NCBI GenBank assembly: GCA_031263265.1
Contig: JAISGE010000020.1
Location: 1-7,202, forward strand
DNA: 7,202 nt
Direction of reading: 5' to 3'
Source of the DNA: Treponema sp.
GTDB taxonomy: Bacteria > Spirochaetota > Spirochaetia > Treponematales > Breznakiellaceae
Position numbers and translations under genes: made by a program. Under the pieces are notes generated by a model, which saw only the letters and a program-made list of their open reading frames with translations, did not search any database and was not told the origin of the DNA. Numbering within the stretch: position 1 is the stretch's first letter; the number at the start of each line of letters is the position of its first letter. This document shows positions 1 through 7,000 of the stretch, one piece after another.

Positions 1-873
1 GGCGCCATCTTGTTCTGGAGGATGGGCGAAGAACAGCCCTCCAAGCGCCTGGGGATCGGTTAGGGAATTGATATCCCCGGGGACCAGGGGACCCATGAAA
101 AGCCGGGCCATGGAAAAAAGGCTCACCAATGCCCGGGCCTGACTGACCGAAGGGGTTTCAAGCCGGATAAGCCCTTCGTAGTACCCTTGGGATTGCTGCA
201 GACTAAACAAGACCTGCCCTGCAGGAATCTGGAGGGGTATTTCTAGGGATTGTAAGAATTGATTGAGGGGCGTTGCACCTTCGGTAAGCCAGCCTGCCAG
301 CACCGCGTCTTGGGCGAACAACGCAAATGTTTCAGGAACGGACAAAACAGAACCATCAGGAGCGGGCAAGGGATCGCCGTCTGACACAAACGCGTGGTCT
401 GCATCCAGAAAAATCGAAATACCCGTTTGAGGAGCATACCAGTACGAAGCACCAGTTGCAGCGCGCTGTTTTTTCCATCCGGCATTGAACGTAAAAGAAA
501 GGGATGCCTGAAAACGAGGGTAGCGGCCCCGGGCCTCCACCAGGAAACGCCGGGGACCGCCTTTAGGATAAAAAGCTACGGCTGCGGTGGCAGTTTTGTC
601 TAAAACCGCTGCCATAGTAGTGGGGTTTCCCCCAAAGCGCTCAAGGGAAACGGCATTCAGGATGGGCCGGGCCTTAACCGTATCAACATACAGATACACT
701 AAGGCCCCTGCAGGGAAACGAGCAAAAGGCCCTGCTTCTGAGAGGGCCTGCGTCTTGGAACTGGTGGTGCAGGATGCAAGTCCCAGTACAATACCAAAGG
801 AAACAAGCAGCCCCGCAACCCAGGAAAGGCTCAAGGCCGTGTTACGCCTTGGTAAAAAACTATACTTTTTCAA
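1..873 (-). CDS. Lipoprotein of unknown function (partial; 3' end beyond left edge)
   Basis: This frame is open on the minus strand for 291 codons and runs off the left edge. I do not recognise the family. The preferred start is TTG at 873, inside the end of ileS (14-nt overlap), with an AGG at 880-882 six bases upstream. It gives an n-region MKKYSFLPRRN, a hydrophobic stretch at residues 13-32, and a lipobox LASC with the acylated Cys at residue 35. The later in-frame TTG at 834 would lose all the basic residues. The mature part begins with a Ser/Thr-rich linker (TTSSKTQ), then a strand-like PAGALVYLYVD at about residues 54-64. No transmembrane segment appears after the signal, so a periplasmic or membrane-anchored soluble domain is inferred. 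Translation is probably coupled to ileS. The reading frame and lipobox are seen directly; the localisation is inference from lipoprotein biology, and no function can be assigned. Confidence 0.85.
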   Translation of the reverse strand, partial: MKKYSFLPRRNTALSLSWVAGLLVSFGIVLGLASCTTSSKTQALSEAGPFARFPAGALVYLYVDTVKARPILNAVSLERFGGNPTTMAAVLDKTATAAVAFYPKGGPRRFLVEARGRYPRFQASLSFTFNAGWKKQRAATGASYWYAPQTGISIFLDADHAFVSDGDPLPAPDGSVLSVPETFALFAQDAVLAGWLTEGATPLNQFLQSLEIPLQIPAGQVLFSLQQSQGYYEGLIRLETPSVSQARALVSLFSMARLFMGPLVPGDINSLTDPQALGGLFFAHPPEQDGA

Positions 874-3800
874 GCTGGACCTGCCAGGTTTCCTCTCCGG
901 CTTCTATCCTATGCATCCCCGGTACTGAAAGCCATTGCACGGTTTGAGCTAGGGTTTCTGCGGCTACGTAATCGGTAAAACTGGTCCAGGCCGCCTGTAA
1001 GCGCGGGGAACCAAAGAGGGTCAAGCGTATGCGGTCGGTAACCGCAAAACCCGCTTCTTTTCGGAGGTTTTGCACACCCCGAATCAGATCCCGCACATCC
1101 CCTTCCTGGGCCAGTGCAGGGGAAATCTCGGTATCCAAGGCCACGGTGAGGGTTCCCTCGTTTACCACTTTGAGGTGGGCCTTTTCAATACGCCGGATGT
1201 CAAGTTTATCCGCGGTGATCTCCACCATCCGGTGCGATAGTTCCGCAGCATCAGGTATTTCCAGTGAGAGAGTGGCTCCCTCTAAAAGCCCTTGGATCTC
1301 GTTTTGGCTCAGGGCCTCAATACGGGCAGCCGCGGCCTTCATATCTTTGCCTAAAACTTTACCCAGGATCCGGAAGTTTGCCTTAACCTCGTATACCACC
1401 AGGGCTTCTTCATTGTCCCGGAAGACCACTTCCTTTACATTAAGCTCTTCCCGGATGATATCTTCCATTTCCAAGAGCACGTTTTTCTCTTCCCCATTGC
1501 GGGTTACCAATTCCACCCGCCGCAGGGGCTGGCGAACCTTGAGGTTGTGCTGGGAACGGAGGGAACGGCCCAGGGAAACCGCATGCTGTACCACGGACAT
1601 CTTGTATTCAAGCGGCTGATCCCGCCGTTCTGGCCGCACGCGTGGAAAGTCCGCAAGGTGTACTGATGCAGGCTCATTAGGCAGGCGGAGGTTCCCCCAT
1701 ATCGCTTCAGTGATAAAGGGTATGAACGGCGCAGCCGTGGTAATCAGGGTCTTGAGCACATCGTAGAGTGCGGCATAGGCTTCCGCCTTGTCCGTGTCTG
1801 CAGCCCCTTCGCTTAAGCCCCGCCAGAAACGCCGCCGGGAACGGCGGATGTACCAGTTGTTAAGCAGGTCGATGAACTCAAGGATAGGATCCACTGCCCG
1901 GGCCAGGTCATATCCGTCTAAAGCGTTTCCCACCTTTTCCACCAGGTTTTCTGCCGCAGAGAGGATCCACCTATCCAGGGGATTAGCCGGGTTCTCAGGG
2001 GCTGCCTGAGGGCTTACCTGGTCAATATTCGCATAGGTTACAAAGAAACTATACGCATTCCATAGGGGGATAAGGATGCTCTTCATAAGCTCCCGCACTC
2101 CCTCGTCGGTATACCGGAGATCGTCGGCCTTGACTACCCCTGAGTGCATGAGGAAAAGCCGCAGCGCATCCGCGCCAAAGGTATTCACTGCCTCCATAGG
2201 ATCGGTGTAGTTCCGCAGGTGCTTGCTCATCTTTTTACCGTCCCCAGCCAACACAAGGCCGCTGACAATACAGTTCTTGAAAGCCGGCTTCTTAAAGAGC
2301 GCGGCAGCAAGGATCGTCAGGGTATAGAACCAACCCCTGGTTTGATCAAGCCCCTCGTTGATGAAGTCCGCAGGGAAATGGCGGTCAAAAAAAACCTTAT
2401 GTTCAAAAGGGTAATGGGTTTGGCCGTAAGGCATAGCCCCGGATTCAAACCAGCAATCCAGGACCTCCGGGATCCTGCGCATGAGGCCCCCACATGCACA
2501 GGGGATGGTAATGGTATCCACAAAATGCTTATGCAGATCCTCAGGCTCAGTACCGGAAAGGGCTTTAAGCTCAGAGCGGCTCCCAATGCAGATGGTTTTA
2601 CCACAATCCGGGCATTTCCAGATGGGCAGGGGATTACCCCAGTAACGGTTACGGCTGATGGCCCAGTCCCGGGCGCCTTCAAGCCATTTCCCAAAACGCC
2701 CGGTCTTGATATGCTCAGGCACCCAGTATATCTGCTGGTTGGCATCAAGCATGTCCTGTTTAATCCGCTCCACATTGACAAACCAAGACCCCACCGCCCG
2801 ATAGATCAGAGGACTCCCGCAGCGCCAGCAATGCGGATACGCGTGGAGGATCTGGTCCCGCCGGAACAAGCTCCCCTGTGCCTTGAGCCGCTCTATGATG
2901 GGCTTATCTGCGGCCTTGACAAACAGGCCCTGGTAATCCGCCACCTCCTGAGTGAACCGGCACTCTGCATCCACCGGGCAAATGACCGGCACTCCAGTAC
3001 CCTTCAAAACCCGCTGATCGTCTTCGCCAAACCCAGGCGCGGTATGGACGATGCCCGTACCATCGGCAGTGCTGACAAAATCCCCAGGATAGGTCTGAAA
3101 CCCATTCTGGGCGTCGCTGAAATAGGGAAACAACGGCTCATACTGAAGACCGATGAGGTCCGCCCCTTTGTGGTTCCAAAGCACCTGATATTCTGCAGGG
3201 GATTTATAATAGGCAGCAAGCCGCGCTTCAGCGAGGATGTAGCGGTCATCCCCATCCTGTACCAATACATAGTCTATATCCGGCCCCAGGGTGAGGGCCA
3301 GGTTTGAAGGCAGGGTCCAGGGTGTTGTCGTCCATGCCAAAAGATAGGTGTTCCCTTCCCCGATGCAAGGGACTGCGGCGCCAGGGCTTCCTGGGCGTGC
3401 GCCTTTGACCTTGAACCGCACGGTAATAGCCGGATCATGGACATCCTGGTAACCCCCCAGGTTAAGCTCGTGATTGGAAAGCACCGTAGCGCAGCGGGGA
3501 CAATAAGGCAGAATGTAGTGGCCCTCATAGAGGAGGCCCTTATCCCAGAGGGAACGCATGACCCACCAGATGGTCTCCATATAGTCCGGATCCATGGTCT
3601 TGTAGTCGTGATCAAAATCAACCCAGCGGCCAAGCCGGGTGATGACCTCTCGCCATTCCTTCACGTACCGAAGCACTGAGGCCCGGCACGCCTCGTTAAA
3701 CGGGGCGATCCCGTACCGTTCAATGTCGGTCTTAGAATTGAGACCCAACTCTTTTTCAATGAGATTTTCCACCGGCAGGCCATGGCAGTCCCAGCCAAAG

Positions 3801-4045
3801 CGGCGTTCCACCTTCTTGCCCTTCATGGTCATGTACCGGGGGATAATATCTTTGATGGTACTAGGCACAAAATGGCCAAAGTGAGGAAGCCCGGTGGCAA
3901 AGGGAGGGCCATCATAGAACACGTATTCTTCCGCGCCCTCCCGTTGGCTTACGGACTGCTCGAAGATATGGTGGTTTTCCCAAAAATCCAGGACGGTTTC
4001 TTCAAGCCGGGGAAAACTCACTTTAGGATCAACACTACTATACAC
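860..4045 (-). CDS. ileS: Isoleucyl-tRNA synthetase, type 2 (eukaryote-like)
   Basis: This cytoplasmic class I synthetase charges tRNA-Ile with isoleucine using ATP. The product is 1061 residues, about 120 longer than the bacterial type 1 enzyme. Visible motifs in order: DGPPFATGLPHFGH with the HIGH signature HFGH at 55-58; WDCHGLPVE at 85-93; CPRC at 182-185; the CP1 editing domain with TTTPWTLPSN at 239-248 and GTGIVHTAPGFGEDD ending in the Asp pair 342-343; HCWRC near 406-409; DWAISRNRYWG at about 460-470; a Cys cluster 478-518 (CPDC, C486, CAC); DCWFESGAMPYG at about 531-541; EGLDQTRGWFY at 564-574; and KMSKH at 605-609 in place of KMSKS. The anticodon-binding helical domain follows from about residue 690, then a long C-terminal extension of the kind seen in type 2 enzymes. 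The GTG start at 4045 was chosen because AGGAG lies 10 nt upstream (4056-4060). The frame stays open to a GTG at 4123, which lacks a ribosome binding site. It overlaps the downstream lipoprotein gene by 14 nt. Confidence 0.97.
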   Translation of the reverse strand: MYSSVDPKVSFPRLEETVLDFWENHHIFEQSVSQREGAEEYVFYDGPPFATGLPHFGHFVPSTIKDIIPRYMTMKGKKVERRFGWDCHGLPVENLIEKELGLNSKTDIERYGIAPFNEACRASVLRYVKEWREVITRLGRWVDFDHDYKTMDPDYMETIWWVMRSLWDKGLLYEGHYILPYCPRCATVLSNHELNLGGYQDVHDPAITVRFKVKGARPGSPGAAVPCIGEGNTYLLAWTTTPWTLPSNLALTLGPDIDYVLVQDGDDRYILAEARLAAYYKSPAEYQVLWNHKGADLIGLQYEPLFPYFSDAQNGFQTYPGDFVSTADGTGIVHTAPGFGEDDQRVLKGTGVPVICPVDAECRFTQEVADYQGLFVKAADKPIIERLKAQGSLFRRDQILHAYPHCWRCGSPLIYRAVGSWFVNVERIKQDMLDANQQIYWVPEHIKTGRFGKWLEGARDWAISRNRYWGNPLPIWKCPDCGKTICIGSRSELKALSGTEPEDLHKHFVDTITIPCACGGLMRRIPEVLDCWFESGAMPYGQTHYPFEHKVFFDRHFPADFINEGLDQTRGWFYTLTILAAALFKKPAFKNCIVSGLVLAGDGKKMSKHLRNYTDPMEAVNTFGADALRLFLMHSGVVKADDLRYTDEGVRELMKSILIPLWNAYSFFVTYANIDQVSPQAAPENPANPLDRWILSAAENLVEKVGNALDGYDLARAVDPILEFIDLLNNWYIRRSRRRFWRGLSEGAADTDKAEAYAALYDVLKTLITTAAPFIPFITEAIWGNLRLPNEPASVHLADFPRVRPERRDQPLEYKMSVVQHAVSLGRSLRSQHNLKVRQPLRRVELVTRNGEEKNVLLEMEDIIREELNVKEVVFRDNEEALVVYEVKANFRILGKVLGKDMKAAAARIEALSQNEIQGLLEGATLSLEIPDAAELSHRMVEITADKLDIRRIEKAHLKVVNEGTLTVALDTEISPALAQEGDVRDLIRGVQNLRKEAGFAVTDRIRLTLFGSPRLQAAWTSFTDYVAAETLAQTVQWLSVPGMHRIEAGEETWQVQLEKV

Positions 4046-4058
4046 TAGGGTTCCGCTC

Positions 4059-4070
4059 CTCTTGCAAGAG
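4059..4070. repeat. 12-bp perfect palindrome overlapping the ileS ribosome binding site
   Basis: CTCTTGCAAGAG is self-complementary over all 12 bases. Two of its bases (4059-4060) belong to the ileS AGGAG. It could be an operator-like site or could lightly occlude the ribosome binding site in RNA (a 4-bp stem around TGCA). One or two such palindromes are expected by chance in 7 kb, so the location is the only thing that makes it notable. Confidence 0.35.
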
Positions 4071-4123
4071 TATGCCATAGAAAGCAGGGAAATAGCAAGA
4101 AGTACCGCAGGAGCCAATCGCAC

Positions 4124-4136
4124 AAAAAAATTTTTT
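4124..4136. promoter_or_regulatory. A7T6 tract in the divergent promoter region
   Basis: Seven A then six T in a row, in the middle of the divergent spacer. Such A-tracts are known to bend DNA and to act as UP elements or binding sites for nucleoid proteins. A role for both flanking promoters is inference only. Confidence 0.35.
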
Positions 4137-4165
4137 GGGTCTTACACCCATTCCCCTAAACCCTT

Positions 4166-4182
4166 TATAATAGGAGAAACCC
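4166..4182 (+). promoter_or_regulatory. TATAAT box abutting the radical SAM ribosome binding site
   Basis: A perfect TATAAT lies at 4166-4171 and AGGAG at 4172-4176, with six bases to the ATG at 4183. The AGGAG spacing is ideal and decides the start. If TATAAT were the -10 box, transcription would begin at about 4178, after the ribosome binding site, giving a nearly leaderless RNA. Either the box is fortuitous and the real promoter is upstream, or two kinds of transcript exist. The -35 region is poor (CTTACA at 4141-4146, 19-bp spacer). Confidence 0.5.
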
Positions 4183-6567
4183 ATGAAGTATACGAAGCAT
4201 ATACAGTACATAAACCCACTGACGGATCTGGGAGAAACCTTGTTAGAGGTGGAAAAACCTAACCGGTATATAGGGGGCGAATACGGTTGTCTTGCAACAA
4301 GAGACGCGGATCTGCGGCTTCTCATTGCGTTTCCTGATCTGTATGAGATAGGCATGAGTAACCATGCCCTCAGGATACTCTACAACCAGTTGAATCAGCT
4401 TGAGGGAGTTTCCTGTGATAGGGCCTTTGCACCGGCCCCGGATTTTGAGCAGATCCTGTACCGCCAGGGCGTCCCTCTGTACGGCCTTGATACCGGCATT
4501 AGGCTTGGGGATCTGGACCTCCTCTTATTTACCTTGGGCTATGAGTTAGGGATTACCGGAGTACTCACCATGCTGGACACGGCCGGCATCCCCCTACGGG
4601 CCGCAGCACGAACCCAAGCGCATCCTATGGTGATCATGGGAGGACCCTGCGTTTCTAATCCCCTTCCTTATGCACCGTTTATTGATGCGTTCTGGATCGG
4701 AGAAGCTGAAGCGGGCTTTTTTAACCTTATCCAAGAGGTCCGGGTCTTAAAAAAGAACGGCCAGGGGAGAGCCGCGATCCTGGAACATATCTGCAGCCAT
4801 CCTGCGGTATGGACGCAGGCCAAGGGAAGGGCAACCCGGGCGGTGGATAGGGACTTCCCCTTTCGAGAACCGGCGGCTGCGGTTTTCCCGGTTCCTAGCA
4901 TGAAGGTCGTGCAGCACCACGGAGCCGTCGAGATCATGCGGGGCTGTCCTCATGGGTGTAGGTTTTGCCATGCCGGGTACTGGTACCGGCCTATGCGGCA
5001 GAAAAGCGCGTCCACCGTCCATGCGGAGGTGGCTGCATGGATTACCCAGGGAGGATATCGGGAAATAAGCCTTACCTCCCTTTCTTCAGGGGATTACCAG
5101 TATCTGGATACGCTGGTCGATGCCCTGAACGCGGAGTATAGGGCGCAGCATGTTTCCTTTCAGCTTCCTTCCCTACGGGTATCGACCTTTTCCCTGAACC
5201 TTTTAGAAAAAATTGCCGCGGTCCGCAAAAGCGGGCTCACCTTTGCGGTGGAAACTCCGGTTGATGCCTGGCAATGGGGGATAAACAAAGAAGTTTCCCG
5301 AGATACGGTGGTGGCCATTGTACAGGAAGCTAAGCAGCGGGGTTGGCGGGGAGCGAAGTTTTATTTTATGATCGGCCTTCCCCTGGGCAGTGCCCCTGGA
5401 CTGTCTGCAGACTATGAAAAACATGAAGAAGTGGAGATTGTCACTTTTATCCAGGAAATTGCCCGGCGTACCGGCATGCACTTCACGATCAACGTCGGAA
5501 CCTTTGTACCCAAACCGCATACTCCCTTTCAATGGGCGGCTCAAATGGACGAAGCCACTGCCCGCACTAAGCTGGACTATATCCAGTTTACGCTCAAAGC
5601 AGGTGGTCATAAGGTAGGGATTCAAAATCCCTTTATTTCAGTCCTTGAAGGGCTTATAAGCCGGGGGGATGAACGAATAGGGTGCCTCATTGAGGAAGCC
5701 TATACCAGAGGTTGCCGCCTGGATGCCTGGAATGAGCATGTACGGCAGGAAATTTGGCGGGAGCTTTTTGAAACCCGCTCTGAGCTTATCAAGGAACTGC
5801 AGCGTCCTAAACCGCAGGAGCTACCGGTGCCGTGGCAGGGTATTGAGCTTGGCATGGCGTCAAGCCACCTTAACAAGGAATTGGTCCAATCAGCATCAGG
5901 AACATTGACCGGGGCCTGTAAAGAAACCTGTACTCATCCTTGTGGAATATGTGATAGGGACACGAAAGTGGTCAAAAATACGAAACCTGCTGATACGATA
6001 CAGGCGGTAACTATACCTTCAAAGGCCAAGGATGGTCCTACCTGGCGAATACTTTTTGCCTTTACCAAGCAGGGAACCGCGATTTTTCACCCGCACCTTG
6101 CCCTGGTGGAGCTATTCTCCATGGCTATGACCCGTGCCGGCATCCCGGTGTTGTATTCTCAGGGCTTTAATCCCCAGCCAAAACTGGAAATTGCCGCACC
6201 TTTATCCATCGGCATCAGCGCCGCGGCTGAAATCGCCGCCATTGATACCCCGTTTTTTTTCAGCGCCGAAGCCTTCAAAAAAGCCCTCGCTCCCCAGCTT
6301 CCCCAAGGAATCACCCTAGGTAAAACCATGCATATCCTCATTCCCGGGGGGGTAAAGAAACGTTCTTTGGCGTCTTTGCTCTGGGGTTACTCCTATCAAG
6401 GCCCCCAAAAGGGAATGATCGACTATGTCAAAGCCGGAGATGAGAAAAAATACCGTCTCAGCCAGGATGGAGCTGTTTGGGGTTTACAGCGCCTTGGGGT
6501 ATGGGCAAAAGGGCACCAAGATGCCCCTGAATCCTATTTTACCGTGTACCGCGAACACTACTGTTGA
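4183..6567 (+). CDS. Fused radical SAM protein (TIGR03960-like) with C-terminal DUF2344 (TIGR03936-like) domain
   Basis: The product is 794 residues. Residues 1 to about 235 form a B12-binding-like N-terminal domain containing FPDLYEIGMSNHALRILY (50-67) and GGPCVSNPLPYAPFIDAF (153-170); the DxHxxG cobalamin-His motif is absent. The radical SAM core starts near 245, with the 4Fe-4S motif RGCPHGCRFC (Cys 255, 259, 262) followed by HAGYWYRP. GTFVPKPHTPFQW (439-451) is a strong family signature. A second Cys set, CKETCTHPCGIC (579-590), may hold another cluster or metal. After a Lys/Thr-rich linker (about 596-618), residues 619-794 match the DUF2344 pattern, with YSQGFNPQPKLEIAAPLSIG at 658-677. 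In many bacteria these are two adjacent genes; here they are one chain. The DUF2344 part looks slightly short but ends plausibly (YFTVYREHYC). The substrate is not established for the family. Genes of this type in other bacteria often sit near RNase G or ribosomal protein genes, so RNA or ribosome modification is a guess. The ATG start has an ideal AGGAG. Confidence 0.93.
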   Translation: MKYTKHIQYINPLTDLGETLLEVEKPNRYIGGEYGCLATRDADLRLLIAFPDLYEIGMSNHALRILYNQLNQLEGVSCDRAFAPAPDFEQILYRQGVPLYGLDTGIRLGDLDLLLFTLGYELGITGVLTMLDTAGIPLRAAARTQAHPMVIMGGPCVSNPLPYAPFIDAFWIGEAEAGFFNLIQEVRVLKKNGQGRAAILEHICSHPAVWTQAKGRATRAVDRDFPFREPAAAVFPVPSMKVVQHHGAVEIMRGCPHGCRFCHAGYWYRPMRQKSASTVHAEVAAWITQGGYREISLTSLSSGDYQYLDTLVDALNAEYRAQHVSFQLPSLRVSTFSLNLLEKIAAVRKSGLTFAVETPVDAWQWGINKEVSRDTVVAIVQEAKQRGWRGAKFYFMIGLPLGSAPGLSADYEKHEEVEIVTFIQEIARRTGMHFTINVGTFVPKPHTPFQWAAQMDEATARTKLDYIQFTLKAGGHKVGIQNPFISVLEGLISRGDERIGCLIEEAYTRGCRLDAWNEHVRQEIWRELFETRSELIKELQRPKPQELPVPWQGIELGMASSHLNKELVQSASGTLTGACKETCTHPCGICDRDTKVVKNTKPADTIQAVTIPSKAKDGPTWRILFAFTKQGTAIFHPHLALVELFSMAMTRAGIPVLYSQGFNPQPKLEIAAPLSIGISAAAEIAAIDTPFFFSAEAFKKALAPQLPQGITLGKTMHILIPGGVKKRSLASLLWGYSYQGPQKGMIDYVKAGDEKKYRLSQDGAVWGLQRLGVWAKGHQDAPESYFTVYREHYC

Positions 6568-6572
6568 GGATT

Positions 6573-6605
6573 TGAGGGGTCTGGGTGGCCCCTCAGCAGA
6601 TTTTT
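6573..6605 (+). terminator. Candidate Rho-independent terminator of the radical SAM gene
   Basis: TGAGGGG (6573-6579) pairs perfectly with CCCCTCA (6589-6595) around a 9-nt loop, and TTTTT follows at 6601-6605. It begins five bases after the stop codon. The five-base gap between stem and T-run makes it a weaker than usual terminator. The opposite strand lacks a T-run, so it is directional. Confidence 0.6.
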
Positions 6606-6674
6606 ACCGGTTACCATTTCTTATCACAAAAGCCTTTACTCAACAAATAAATGCATCTTATGTACCTCTATCCC

Positions 6675-6824
6675 CTATTCATTACGTAAACCTGCTTGCC
6701 TTGTCCTATATGCCTCTGCCTGTTCCTTGTCCCCAACTTGTTCCGCACATAACGCCCCAAGTTCAAGGACTTCCGGGTATATCTGCATTGCGTAAATCAA
6801 GGGATCATCCAAAAGAGTTTGCAC
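6675..6824 (-). CDS. Small frame of 49 codons, TPR-like tail; possible gene remnant
   Basis: On the minus strand a GTG at 6824 opens 49 codons ending in TAG at 6675. The product has natural-looking composition: DDPLIYAMQIYPEVLELG, then ALCAEQVGDKEQAEAYRTRQ. The spacing of Leu-Gly, Gly-Asp and Ala-x-x-Tyr resembles a tetratricopeptide repeat helix pair. AGG lies 10 nt upstream, which is weak, and a stop codon lies two codons before the GTG. It reads more like the C-terminal tail of a larger protein than a complete gene, so a remnant left by deletion is likely. A genuine small protein is the alternative. The plus-strand frame across the same DNA (to 6859) is less protein-like and is taken as its shadow. 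Confidence 0.35.
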   Translation of the reverse strand: MQTLLDDPLIYAMQIYPEVLELGALCAEQVGDKEQAEAYRTRQAGLRNE

Positions 6825-6835
6825 ATTTCATAAGC

Positions 6836-6976
6836 CTATCCTATACCATTATTAAATAAAGTCAATAAATGGTGCTTAACACGCCGGTCTATGCTCCCTT
6901 GGCTGGACCACGCGGCGTTCCACTCCCAGGGCAGAACCGCCGCCAAAACGTTTTCCCGGGATACATGCTGATACAT
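6836..6976 (-). CDS. Doubtful small frame of 46 codons in the GC-rich block
   Basis: ATG at 6976 to TAG at 6836 on the minus strand gives a product starting MYQHVSRENVLAAVLPWEWN, rich in Trp and basic residues and without any motif I recognise. No Shine-Dalgarno sequence precedes the ATG. The same DNA is also open on the plus strand (ATG 6869 to TGA 6997, 42 codons, also without a ribosome binding site), and another minus frame is open as well. So coding status is doubtful. The openness may be a by-product of high GC content or of a repeat element. It ends 11 bases before the next small frame on the same strand. Confidence 0.2.
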   Translation of the reverse strand: MYQHVSRENVLAAVLPWEWNAAWSSQGSIDRRVKHHLLTLFNNGIG

Positions 6977-6997
6977 TTACAGGAACGTAGCAATTGA
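6869..6997. repeat. GC-rich island in AT-rich convergent spacer, candidate dispersed repeat
   Basis: By hand count 6871-6960 is 58 of 90 GC (64 percent), against 29 of 90 just left (6781-6870) and 25 of 90 just right (7021-7110). The block contains palindromes AAAACGTTTT (6945-6954) and CCCGGG (6955-6960), and an inverted pair ACGCCG/CGGCGT starting near 6881 and ending near 6919. Sharp edges, palindromes and open frames on both strands suit an intergenic repeat or inserted fragment. Only one copy is in the window, so the repeat status is inference. Confidence 0.3.
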
Positions 6998-7000
6998 CCT

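Larger units (their letters stand above)
4046..4182. promoter_or_regulatory. Divergent ileS / radical SAM intergenic region
   Basis: This 137-bp spacer must hold the promoters of both divergent genes. For ileS (minus strand) a weak candidate is TTGCTA, an 18-bp spacer, then CATACT, reading toward 4066; each hexamer matches consensus at four of six positions, so this is only suggestive. The ileS ribosome binding site AGGAG is at 4056-4060. For the plus-strand gene see the TATAAT entry. A short inverted repeat TGGGT/ACCCA (4136-4140 and 4146-4150, 5-nt loop) sits just upstream of that site. There is no T-box leader: the ileS leader is too short for one. Confidence 0.5.

Noticed and set aside
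394..928. Plus-strand frames at 394-603 and 587-928 and the minus-strand frame 243-485.
   Set aside because: They overlap the continuous lipoprotein frame, which has a signal peptide and natural composition. These frames have none.
1029..1619. Plus-strand frame of 196 codons antisense to the ileS 3' part.
   Set aside because: Product is Ser/Arg-rich low-complexity, typical of a shadow frame; no ribosome binding site or motif.
2144..3307. Long plus-strand open frame (387 codons) antisense to ileS.
   Set aside because: It lies wholly inside ileS, whose product carries all expected motifs. The antisense product has no recognisable domain, so it is a codon-usage shadow.
4046..4123. In-frame N-terminal extension of ileS from a GTG at 4123, which would read like a lipoprotein signal peptide ending in MAYSC.
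   Set aside because: No ribosome binding site precedes 4123 or the ATG at 4078, IleRS is cytoplasmic, and the GTG at 4045 with AGGAG fits the usual N-terminus. The signal-like look is taken as coincidence.
4046..4182. T-box riboswitch or other tRNA-sensing leader upstream of ileS.
   Set aside because: The spacer is only 137 bp, shared by two promoters, and shows no specifier stem, T-box sequence or terminator/antiterminator pair.
5203..5625. Minus-strand frame of 140 codons inside the radical SAM gene.
   Set aside because: Antisense to conserved radical SAM sequence; product lacks motifs.
6425..6859. Plus-strand frame of 144 codons overlapping the 3' end of the radical SAM gene.
   Set aside because: It starts inside the DUF2344 coding region without a ribosome binding site, runs through the terminator hairpin, and its product is not protein-like. 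I also considered it as a frameshifted continuation of DUF2344, but the in-frame C-terminus (YFTVYREHYC) looks natural.
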